From NCBI GenBank assembly GCA_016781115.1, contig JADDQX010000166.1, forward strand, positions 1 through 5,607: a DNA stretch of 5,607 nucleotides, read 5' to 3'. This DNA is from Actinomycetota bacterium (GTDB taxonomy: Bacteria; Actinomycetota; CADDZG01; WHSQ01). Under the pieces are notes generated by a model that made no database searches, had not been told where the DNA came from, and saw only the letters and a list, made by a program, of their open reading frames with translations. Shown here in pieces: positions 1 to 5,607 of this stretch. Each line of letters opens with the position of its first letter. The stretch's first letter is position 1. Made by a program: the position numbers and the translations under genes.

Positions 1-345
1 GCCCCGGCCGCCGGCGATGAGCCCGCCGCCGCGGAGGAGCTGCCGCTCGAGGAGTTTGCGGGGGCCGAGACGGAGCCGATCAAGATGCCCGGGTACGTGT
101 GGCTGGCGGTGCTCGCCGGCATCATCGGGTTCTCTCTCGTGCGGTCCGTCGTCCTCGAGAGCGCCGCAGGCATCCGGCCGAACGGTGTCCTCGCTCAGAT
201 CCAGAAGCTGAACGCAGAGCGCAACGGCGGCAGCGTGGCGGCGACGGGGACCTCCCCGTTCGCACCTCTCGTTGCCGGTTTCAACGTGGCGAAGGAGAAG
301 ATCGGTTCGCTCGGAAGCAAGCTCAACTTCACAAGGAAGGGATAG
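1..345 (+). CDS. Unidentified single-pass membrane protein, C-terminal part (5' end outside window)
   Basis: The reading frame is open from the first base and ends at TAG 343-345, giving 114 visible residues. It probably began upstream of the window; an ATG at 85 is possible but would cut off the in-frame acidic segment. Residues 1-28 are Ala/Pro/Glu-rich and strongly acidic. Residues 32-52 (from YVWLAVLAGIIGF) look like one transmembrane helix. The remaining ~60 residues are soluble, Gly/Ser/Ala-rich and end in a basic TRKG. I do not recognise a family and assign no function. The stop lies only 4 nt before the GTG of the binding-protein gene, and that gene's ribosome binding site lies inside this frame, so the two are probably co-transcribed. 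It could be an accessory protein of the transporter or simply the last gene of a preceding unit. That the frame is coding is supported by its codon pattern and its fit to the downstream start; the function is unknown. Confidence 0.7.
   Translation, partial: APAAGDEPAAAEELPLEEFAGAETEPIKMPGYVWLAVLAGIIGFSLVRSVVLESAAGIRPNGVLAQIQKLNAERNGGSVAATGTSPFAPLVAGFNVAKEKIGSLGSKLNFTRKG
333..342 (+). promoter_or_regulatory. Ribosome binding site deciding the GTG start of the binding-protein gene
   Basis: AAGGAAGGGA is a purine-rich Shine-Dalgarno-like stretch ending 7 nt before GTG 350. It supports GTG 350 over the in-frame ATG at 272, which would lie deep inside the upstream gene, and over ATG 380, which would remove the basic N-terminal part of the signal peptide. 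Confidence 0.65.
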
Positions 346-349
346 CGCA

Positions 350-1837
350 GTGACCACCCATTCCCCCCGGATCAAGCTGATGGCCTTCACGGCTCTGCTG
401 TTGATCGTCGCCGCGGCCTGCGGCCAGAAGGAAGGCGTGTACGAGGCCGGTCTCGCGGCGGGAGGCCTCCCGCCCGGAACCGAGATCGTGGACGGAAAGA
501 TCGTCGACTCAGAGACGGGTGAGGTACTCGGCGACGCCAGCGCCTTCGGCGGCACGGACGCATCCGGGCTCGCCACCGGCGGGACCACAGGCGGAACGAC
601 CGGAGGGACCACCGGCGGCACGACCGGAGGAACGACCGGAGGGACCACCGGCGGCACGACCGGAGGAACGACCACCGGAGGAACGACCACCGGCGGGTCG
701 ACGGGGGGTAGCGACGCGACCGGCGTCACCGCCTCCAGCATCCTGCTCGGATCGCATGCGCCCCTGACCGGCGCGGCACCCGTTCCGTCCGACTCGGCTC
801 AGAAGGGCGCGGACCTCTACTTCAAGTGGCTGGAGGAGAACAACAAGAAGATCAACGGCCGCAACGTCGACATCATCTTGAAGAACGACAACTACAACCC
901 GTCTCAAGCTGTGGCGGTGTGCAAGGAGATGGTGGAGAAGGACAAGGTCTTCGCCCTCTCGGGGGTTGCCGGCACCGACCAGATCCAGGCGTGCGCCCGC
1001 TACGCCGCGAGTGTCGGTGTGCCCTATACCTCCGCCGGCGTCACCGAGACCGGGCTTGACGGGCTCCCGAACTACTTCGCGATCAGCCTCACCTACGCCG
1101 AGCAGGGACCGCTGCTCGCCGACTACGCGATCAACAAGCTCGGAGCGAAGGGCGAGCAGAACGGGATGCTGCGCTTCGACACGCCGAACTTCCAGGATGC
1201 GCACGACGCCTTCGCTGGAGCGATGGCGTCGAAGGGAGCGAGGCTGGCCTACGACCGCGCCGTCAGCAAAGGTGCGGGCACGACCGAGGCGCAATCGGTG
1301 GTTCAGGAGATGAAGACCGCCGGGATCGATAACGTCTACGTCCTCGCCGCTCCGGTGTGGTTCCTGCAGGTCCTCCAGGCCGCCCGGACCCAGAACTACA
1401 CCCCTCAGTGGATCGGCGTCGGGATCACCATGACCTTCGACACCGTCGCGAACGTCGGGTGCCGCAACGGGACCATCGACAGGGCGAAGTTCTTCTCACC
1501 GTTCCAGGCGTGGATCGACCGCAACCGTTACTCCCCCGACTTCGAGAAGGCGGTCAGGGCGATCTACCCCGAGGAGGGCGCGGGTGACGACTTCATGTAC
1601 GTGGGTTGGGGCGCCGGCCAGGTCGCCGCGGCTCTACTGGAGTCCGCCGGACCGAACCTCACCCGGGGCGGATTCGTTGCCGCGGCGGAAAAGACGCGCA
1701 ACCTCAAGACCGACGTGTTCCCTCCGATCAGCTTCAGCTCGGACGACCACTTCGGCGGGAGCGCCGTCCATGTGCTCGAGGCCCGCTGCAGCACCGGCAG
1801 ATGGCACACCCTCCAAGCGAACGCGACCGATTTCTAA
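350..1837 (+). CDS. Liv-type ABC transporter substrate-binding lipoprotein (LivJ/LivK-like) with Gly/Thr-repeat linker
   Basis: A 495-residue extracellular solute-binding protein of the type I periplasmic-binding fold (Leu/Ile/Val-binding family, Peripla_BP_6-like). From GTG 350 the N-terminus is a lipoprotein signal peptide: a basic/polar start, a hydrophobic core MAFTALLLIVAA, and Cys24 in VAAAC. Ala at -3 is less usual than Leu or Val. Residues 24-76 form a short segment containing VDSETGEVLG, followed by a flexible GGTT-repeat linker at ~77-121. The binding domain runs from ~125 to 490, opening with TASSILLGSHAPLTG, typical of the family. Four cysteines (C191, C215, C371, C480) lie in the domain; the first pair is spaced much like the disulfide known in E. 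coli LivJ. The protein is longer than a ~370-residue LivJ because of the N-terminal extension. It is followed 44 nt later by livH, so it is the operon's own receptor. Family and role are solid; the ligand cannot be read from sequence, so no liv symbol is given. Confidence 0.93.
   Translation: MTTHSPRIKLMAFTALLLIVAAACGQKEGVYEAGLAAGGLPPGTEIVDGKIVDSETGEVLGDASAFGGTDASGLATGGTTGGTTGGTTGGTTGGTTGGTTGGTTGGTTTGGTTTGGSTGGSDATGVTASSILLGSHAPLTGAAPVPSDSAQKGADLYFKWLEENNKKINGRNVDIILKNDNYNPSQAVAVCKEMVEKDKVFALSGVAGTDQIQACARYAASVGVPYTSAGVTETGLDGLPNYFAISLTYAEQGPLLADYAINKLGAKGEQNGMLRFDTPNFQDAHDAFAGAMASKGARLAYDRAVSKGAGTTEAQSVVQEMKTAGIDNVYVLAAPVWFLQVLQAARTQNYTPQWIGVGITMTFDTVANVGCRNGTIDRAKFFSPFQAWIDRNRYSPDFEKAVRAIYPEEGAGDDFMYVGWGAGQVAAALLESAGPNLTRGGFVAAAEKTRNLKTDVFPPISFSSDDHFGGSAVHVLEARCSTGRWHTLQANATDF
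578..712 (+). repeat. In-frame GGTT-repeat linker coding tract (~45 codons)
   Basis: The tract encodes eight Gly-Gly-Thr-Thr units, the eighth with an extra Thr, then GGTTT, GGST and GGS. Codons vary between units (GGC/GGA/GGG for Gly, ACC/ACG/ACA for Thr). This suggests the amino-acid pattern is maintained by selection as well as by repeat expansion. It separates the lipid-anchored N-terminus from the folded binding domain and most likely acts as a flexible spacer across the cell wall. Every period here is a multiple of 3, so gain or loss of units would keep the frame. Confidence 0.95.
602..673 (+). repeat. Exact 36-bp tandem duplication, two copies
   Basis: Bases 602-637 and 638-673 are identical, each coding three GGTT units with the same codon choices. 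An exact 15-bp duplication (GGAGGAACGACCACC at 662-676 and 677-691, coding GGTTT) overlaps its right end. Identity at synonymous sites indicates recent duplication by slippage or unequal recombination. Confidence 0.93.
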
Positions 1838-1840
1838 GAT

Positions 1841-1871
1841 TTGGCACTTGGAGGGCTGCCTGAGGTAGTTT
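1841..1871 (+). promoter_or_regulatory. Weak candidate promoter in the 44-nt gap before livH
   Basis: TTGGCA at 1841-1846 resembles a -35 box and TAGTTT at 1866-1871 fits the actinobacterial TAnnnT -10 pattern, but the 19-nt spacer is longer than ideal. A transcript from it would begin only a few bases before ATG 1882, so it would be nearly leaderless. That would fit the lack of a well-placed ribosome binding site (the nearest, GAGGT at 1862-1866, is 15 nt from the ATG). Such matches occur by chance, and co-transcription from further upstream is the simpler view. Confidence 0.15.
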
Positions 1872-1881
1872 CTTCGCTGCC

Positions 1882-2892
1882 ATGAAGAGCGCGATCGTCG
1901 TCGGCGTTGTCGTTGCCATCGTCGCGATCATCCTCGCCTTAGGCGCAGGGGATCCGACGGGGCCGAACGCGTTCGTGATCATCGGCCTCTCCCAGGGGGC
2001 CGTGTTCGGGCTCGTGGCTCTCGGCCTGGTCCTCGTCTACAAGGGAAGCCGCGTCTTCAACTTCGCGCAGGGCGAGTTCGGCACGATCGCGGCGTTCCTC
2101 GTGTTCGTGATGGTCGAGCAGCGGTTCCCGACGAAGGTCCCGTACGTCGCGGCCGCGGTGATCGCGATCGCTCTCACCGTCCTCGTCGGGTTGATCATGG
2201 AGCGGATCGTCGTCCGGCCCCTTCTCAACTCGCCACGCGTGATCTTGCTCGTGGCCACCATCGCCTTCGCCCTGCTCGCGATCGGCGTGGAGGTGTTGGC
2301 GTTCCTGCCCGAGGCCAAGTCCCTCCCTCCGATGGTGACGTCGGTCTTCGGGCGCGAGAGCTTCGAGCTGTTCGCCTTCACGCTGGAACCGCAGCGGATG
2401 TTGATCCTGCTCGTCATGGTCGGTCTCGCCGCGGGCCTCGCCTACTTCTTCTCGAAGACCGACCTGGGACTCGCGGTCCTGGCGATCTCTCAGGACAGCT
2501 TCGCCACGCGAGTCGTTGGTATCGGCATTGAGAGGATGTCGCGCTTCATCTGGGGTTCCGCCGCGTTCTTGGGAGCGGTCGCCGGCGTGCTCTACGTGCC
2601 GCTGACGGTGCTGACGCCCGGCGCGATGACGACCGGCGTTCTCATCCCGGCCTTCACTGGAGCCGTGATCGGAGGGATGACCAGTCTTCCGGGTGCCTTC
2701 GTCGGCGGGATCGTCGTCGGTTTGATCGGATCGCTCTCCAACTGGGCGGGCGGTCACTACTTCATCGGAGAAGGGGTCCAAGCGAAGTTGCTCGGTGACA
2801 TCGTCAAGGGCGCTCCCGACGTAGCGGTGGTTCTGGCGCTCCTCCTCGTGCTCCTCGCCCGTCCGCAGGGGTTGCTGGGGAGAGAGGCATGA
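1882..2892 (+). CDS. livH: Branched-chain amino acid-type ABC transporter permease LivH
   Basis: A 336-residue inner-membrane permease, somewhat longer than the ~300-residue E. coli LivH. With LivM it would form the translocation channel. The sequence is hydrophobic throughout, with about 8-9 predicted helices (for example ~3-21, 30-53, 87-107, 117-141, 173-190, 225-245, 312-326). The family motif FNFAQGEFG sits at residues 59-67, close to the NxAqGE motif typical of LivH. The cytoplasmic coupling loop is at ~191-218 (TDLGLAVLAISQDSFATRVVGIGI), the region expected to contact the ATPases, and the protein ends with the usual RPQGLLG. ATG 1882 is the first start in frame and begins the first hydrophobic segment; its ribosome binding site is poor (GAGGT, 15 nt upstream). 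The stop overlaps the livM start by 4 nt (ATGA), which predicts translational coupling. Family assignment is firm; the transported substrate is not determined. Confidence 0.95.
   Translation: MKSAIVVGVVVAIVAIILALGAGDPTGPNAFVIIGLSQGAVFGLVALGLVLVYKGSRVFNFAQGEFGTIAAFLVFVMVEQRFPTKVPYVAAAVIAIALTVLVGLIMERIVVRPLLNSPRVILLVATIAFALLAIGVEVLAFLPEAKSLPPMVTSVFGRESFELFAFTLEPQRMLILLVMVGLAAGLAYFFSKTDLGLAVLAISQDSFATRVVGIGIERMSRFIWGSAAFLGAVAGVLYVPLTVLTPGAMTTGVLIPAFTGAVIGGMTSLPGAFVGGIVVGLIGSLSNWAGGHYFIGEGVQAKLLGDIVKGAPDVAVVLALLLVLLARPQGLLGREA
2877..2884 (+). promoter_or_regulatory. livM ribosome binding site inside the end of livH
   Basis: GGGGAGAG lies 4 nt before ATG 2889, within a longer purine run (2877-2887). 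It supports the ATG of the ATGA overlap as the livM start. Confidence 0.6.
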
Positions 2893-4166
2893 CGGCGACC
2901 GCCGCGGAGACGGTCTCCGCGCCCGCGATCTCCCGCGCTCCCGCTCGCTGGCGACCGAACGCACAAGGCTGGGTTGCTCGGGCCGCGGTGCTGGCTTTGA
3001 TCTTCGGCGGGATCATCTGGCGCACCGCTACGATCGAGCAGTTCTGGGCCGACCGGTTCGCCCTGGCAGCGATCTACGCCGTCATTGGTCTCTCGCTGAA
3101 CGTGGTGCTGGGATACGTCGGGCAGGTCTCGCTGGGACACCACGGATTCGTCGGGATCGCGGCCTTCGTCTCGGCGTACTACGTGACGGAGAAGGCGGGT
3201 TGCGTCGCGAACGAGTGCTCGCTGGGCGCCTTCGGCACCGGGATCCTCTTCGGCGTCCTGAGCGGTGGGATCGCGGCGCTGTTGCTGGGCCTCATCGCGC
3301 TGCGCATCAAGGGTCTGTACCTGGCTCTGATCACGTTGTCTTACGGGTTCATGGCGGAGCGTTCGATCTTCGAGATCCCATTCCTCACCCGCGGTGGCGC
3401 CGGGATGCCCGCGCCTCGCCCGGAGGGTTTCACGACAGACCGAGCCTATGCCTTCCTCTGCTACGCGTTCCTGGCTCTCGTCATCTTCGTGGACTGGCGC
3501 CTGCTCCGCTCCAAGGTGGGGCGCGCGGTTCTGTCGGTGAAGCACTCGGAGCCGGTGGCCGCCTCGTACGGGATCAACGTCACCGCGTACAAGACGTTGG
3601 CCTTCATCCTGTCCGGATTGTTCGCCGGTCTCGGCGGAGGCTTGCTCGCGTTCCACACCCAGAACGTGGTGTCGAACGACTTCAACTTCGCCATCGCATT
3701 GCTGTGGGTCCTGATGGTCGTCGTCGGCGGCCTCGGTAACCGCACCGGCGTCGTGATCGGCTCCGCGTTCTTCGCGCTGTTCCCCTTCCTGTTGGAACAG
3801 ATCCACTGGCTGGAGGTTCGGGTCGTGGAGAGCGGCCGTGCGTTCGGGCAAGTAACTATCGTGGTCGGCGCAGCCCTCGCGATCCTGACGATGATCCAGT
3901 TCCCCGGTGGGCTCGCCGAGCAGCTCTCCCCGATCACGAGGTGGCTCCGGGGCCAGAAGTTCTCCATCCACCCCGAAGGCCATGGCAAGCACAAAGGGGG
4001 CGGGCACAAGAAGGGCGCGCTGCTGGCGAAGCTGGGCCTGCACAAGAACGAGGAGGCCGCTACGGAAGCGTCCACCGACGAGCTCCGCAACGACGCCACG
4101 CCCGAGCTTGTAGCTCAGCCTGAGGAGCCTGCGGGCGACGCCGGTCGAGAGAAGGAAGACGCCTGA
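2889..4166 (+). CDS. livM: Branched-chain amino acid-type ABC transporter permease LivM with extended charged C-terminal tail
   Basis: A 425-residue inner-membrane permease and the partner of LivH. Residues 1-28 are a polar Ala/Arg-rich cytoplasmic start. About 9-10 hydrophobic segments follow between ~30 and 340. The LivM hallmark LNVVLGYVGQVSLGHHGFVG is at 70-89 (family form NLLLGYaGQlSLGHaaF). The cytoplasmic coupling loop is at ~205-236 (SKVGRAVLSVKHSEPVAASYGI), and the last helix ends in the family-typical FPGGLAEQ (338-345). Residues ~351-425 form a non-membrane tail: a His/Lys/Gly-rich part (361-376, HPEGHGKHKGGGHKKG) followed by a Glu/Asp/Ala-rich acidic end. Tails of this length are not part of the core fold, and its role is unknown. 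The start overlaps the livH stop and the stop overlaps the livG start by one base (TGATG). The livG Shine-Dalgarno-like GAAGGAAG (4151-4158) lies inside the tail's last codons. Family assignment is firm. Confidence 0.95.
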   Translation: MTATAAETVSAPAISRAPARWRPNAQGWVARAAVLALIFGGIIWRTATIEQFWADRFALAAIYAVIGLSLNVVLGYVGQVSLGHHGFVGIAAFVSAYYVTEKAGCVANECSLGAFGTGILFGVLSGGIAALLLGLIALRIKGLYLALITLSYGFMAERSIFEIPFLTRGGAGMPAPRPEGFTTDRAYAFLCYAFLALVIFVDWRLLRSKVGRAVLSVKHSEPVAASYGINVTAYKTLAFILSGLFAGLGGGLLAFHTQNVVSNDFNFAIALLWVLMVVVGGLGNRTGVVIGSAFFALFPFLLEQIHWLEVRVVESGRAFGQVTIVVGAALAILTMIQFPGGLAEQLSPITRWLRGQKFSIHPEGHGKHKGGGHKKGALLAKLGLHKNEEAATEASTDELRNDATPELVAQPEEPAGDAGREKEDA

Positions 4167-4967
4167 TGGGAGCCGTTCTCGAGGTTCAGGACACCGGCAT
4201 CCGCTTCGGCGGCTTGGTTGCCCTGGAGGGAGTGAACGTCACCGTGCCCGAGTGGGAGATCGTCGGGCTGATCGGGCCGAACGGCGCGGGCAAGACGACC
4301 CTCTTCAACTGCATCATGGGCGCCTACACGGCCAACACCGGAAAGATCATCTACCGCGGCCGCGATATCTCGCTGCTGCCGACCCACCGCCGGACGGCGC
4401 TGGGGATCGGCCGGACCTTCCAAAACATCGGGCTGGTACGCGGGCTCAGCGTGCTGGAGAACTTCATGGTGGCCCAGCACTCCCGCATCGGCTACGGCGC
4501 GTGGGGGGCGTTGATCGGCGTGCCGCGGTCGTTCGCGGAGGAACGGAAGCTCAAGAGGAACGCGTTGGAGGTCCTCGACTTCATCGGGCTGGCTCACCTC
4601 GCCGACTCGCAGCTCGACGGGTTGCCCTACGGAACGCTCAAGCTCATCGAGGTGGGAACCGTGCTGGCAACCGACCCCGACCTCTTGCTGCTGGACGAGC
4701 CGTCATCCGGGATGGGTCCCGACGAGGCGCACGAGTTCGGCGAGCGCCTATTGACGCTCCGCCAGACCCTGAACCTGACGGTGCTGATGATCGAGCACCA
4801 CGTTCCCCTCGTCGTCAACGTCTGTGACTACGTCTACGTTCTGAACTTCGGCAAGGTCCTCACCGAGGGTAAGCCGCAGGCTGTTCGCAATCACCCCGAG
4901 GTCGTCGCGGCGTATCTTGGCGGAGAGGTCACCGCCGACGAGAGCGCGTCGCAAGAGGAGCCCGCCG

Positions 4968-4981
<14 letters not shown>
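4166..4981 (+). CDS. livG: Branched-chain amino acid-type ABC transporter ATP-binding protein LivG
   Basis: A 271-residue cytoplasmic ATPase that would pair with LivF to drive transport. Visible motifs in order: aromatic/A-loop region GIRFGGLVAL (11-20); Walker A GPNGAGKTT (37-45); Q-loop TFQNI with Gln86; ABC signature region LPYGTLK (153-159); Walker B LLLLDEP (173-179) with catalytic Glu178; D-loop SSGMGPDE; switch His211 in MIEHH. The long insert between the Q-loop and the signature (~103-150) and the ending HPEVVAAYLG (243-252) are typical of LivG rather than LivF. The signature departs from LSGGQ more than E. coli LivG (LAYGQ) does: Pro replaces the Ser, Thr replaces the Gln, and the basic residues after it are largely lost (LKLIEVGTVL). 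Walker and switch residues are intact, so it should be active. About 20 extra polar, acidic residues (~253-271) follow the family's usual end. The start overlaps the livM stop, and GAAGGAAG lies 7 nt upstream. Confidence 0.95.
4954..4960 (+). promoter_or_regulatory. livF ribosome binding site inside the end of livG
   Basis: AGAGGAG ends 7 nt before GTG 4968, an ideal spacing. It fixes the livF start at that GTG, inside livG, although the frame lacks an ATG there. Confidence 0.7.

Positions 4982-5607
<626 letters not shown>

Noticed and set aside
272..349. Longer form of the binding protein starting at ATG 272, with an Arg-rich N-terminus that could suggest a Tat signal
   Set aside because: It would overlap the upstream gene by 74 nt, the Arg run does not match the Tat consensus, and GTG 350 has a good ribosome binding site and yields a normal lipoprotein signal peptide.
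578..712. Possible CRISPR-like or regulatory direct-repeat array
   Set aside because: The units are contiguous without spacers, in frame, and encode a regular Gly/Thr peptide within a clear gene.
509..1294. 261-codon minus-strand frame antisense to the binding protein, with its own SGRAAGGP repeats
   Set aside because: The repeats are only the complement of the GGTT-coding tract read in another frame; no domain or supporting start signal.
1838..1881. Rho-independent terminator between the binding protein and livH
   Set aside because: No stable GC stem followed by a T run; only a tiny CCTGAGG palindrome is present.
1939..2964. 341-codon open frame on the minus strand
   Set aside because: It is antisense to livH and dominated by Arg, Glu, Asp and His; a by-product of high GC, not a gene.
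2757..4043. 428-codon open frame on the minus strand
   Set aside because: It lies antisense to livM and the end of livH. Its composition is Arg/Asp/Glu/Gln-rich low complexity, as expected opposite GC-rich membrane-protein codons, with no recognisable domain.

Overview
The window carries most of one operon, all on the + strand, for a branched-chain-amino-acid-type (HAAT/Liv family) ABC importer. In order it holds the 3' end of an unidentified gene for a membrane-anchored protein, a lipoprotein substrate-binding protein, permease LivH, permease LivM, ATPase LivG, and the first ~213 codons of ATPase LivF, which runs off the right edge. High G+C with strong third-position GC bias, GTG starts, stop/start overlaps, and a lipoprotein followed by a long Gly/Thr-repeat linker suggest an actinobacterium (Actinomycetota), possibly an uncultured environmental lineage. 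This assignment is inference; no rRNA or phylogenetic marker is present.

Layout. 1-345: C-terminal part of a protein with an acidic stretch, one predicted membrane helix and a short soluble tail. 350-1837: binding protein, starting at GTG 4 nt after the previous stop. 578-712: its Gly-Gly-Thr-Thr repeat linker, including an exact 36-bp tandem duplication. 1838-1881: the only real intergenic gap (44 nt). 1882-2892 livH and 2889-4166 livM overlap by 4 nt (ATGA). livM and livG (4166-4981) overlap by 1 nt (TGATG). livF begins at a GTG at 4968 inside the end of livG (14-nt overlap). No gene-free stretch exceeds 300 bases. I see no tRNA, rRNA, CRISPR array, insertion sequence or convincing terminator.

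How it works together. The lipoprotein would capture a substrate outside the membrane and deliver it to a LivH-LivM channel, which a LivG-LivF ATPase pair powers. The family is known for leucine/isoleucine/valine uptake, but relatives carry other amino acids, amides, urea or aromatic acids, and nothing here fixes the substrate. The tight spacing predicts co-transcription and translational coupling.

I did not find a convincing undescribed system. The features departing most from a textbook Liv operon are the repeat linker of the binding protein, a His/Lys-rich then acidic C-terminal tail on LivM, a divergent ABC signature in LivG, and the unidentified membrane protein coupled to the front of the operon.
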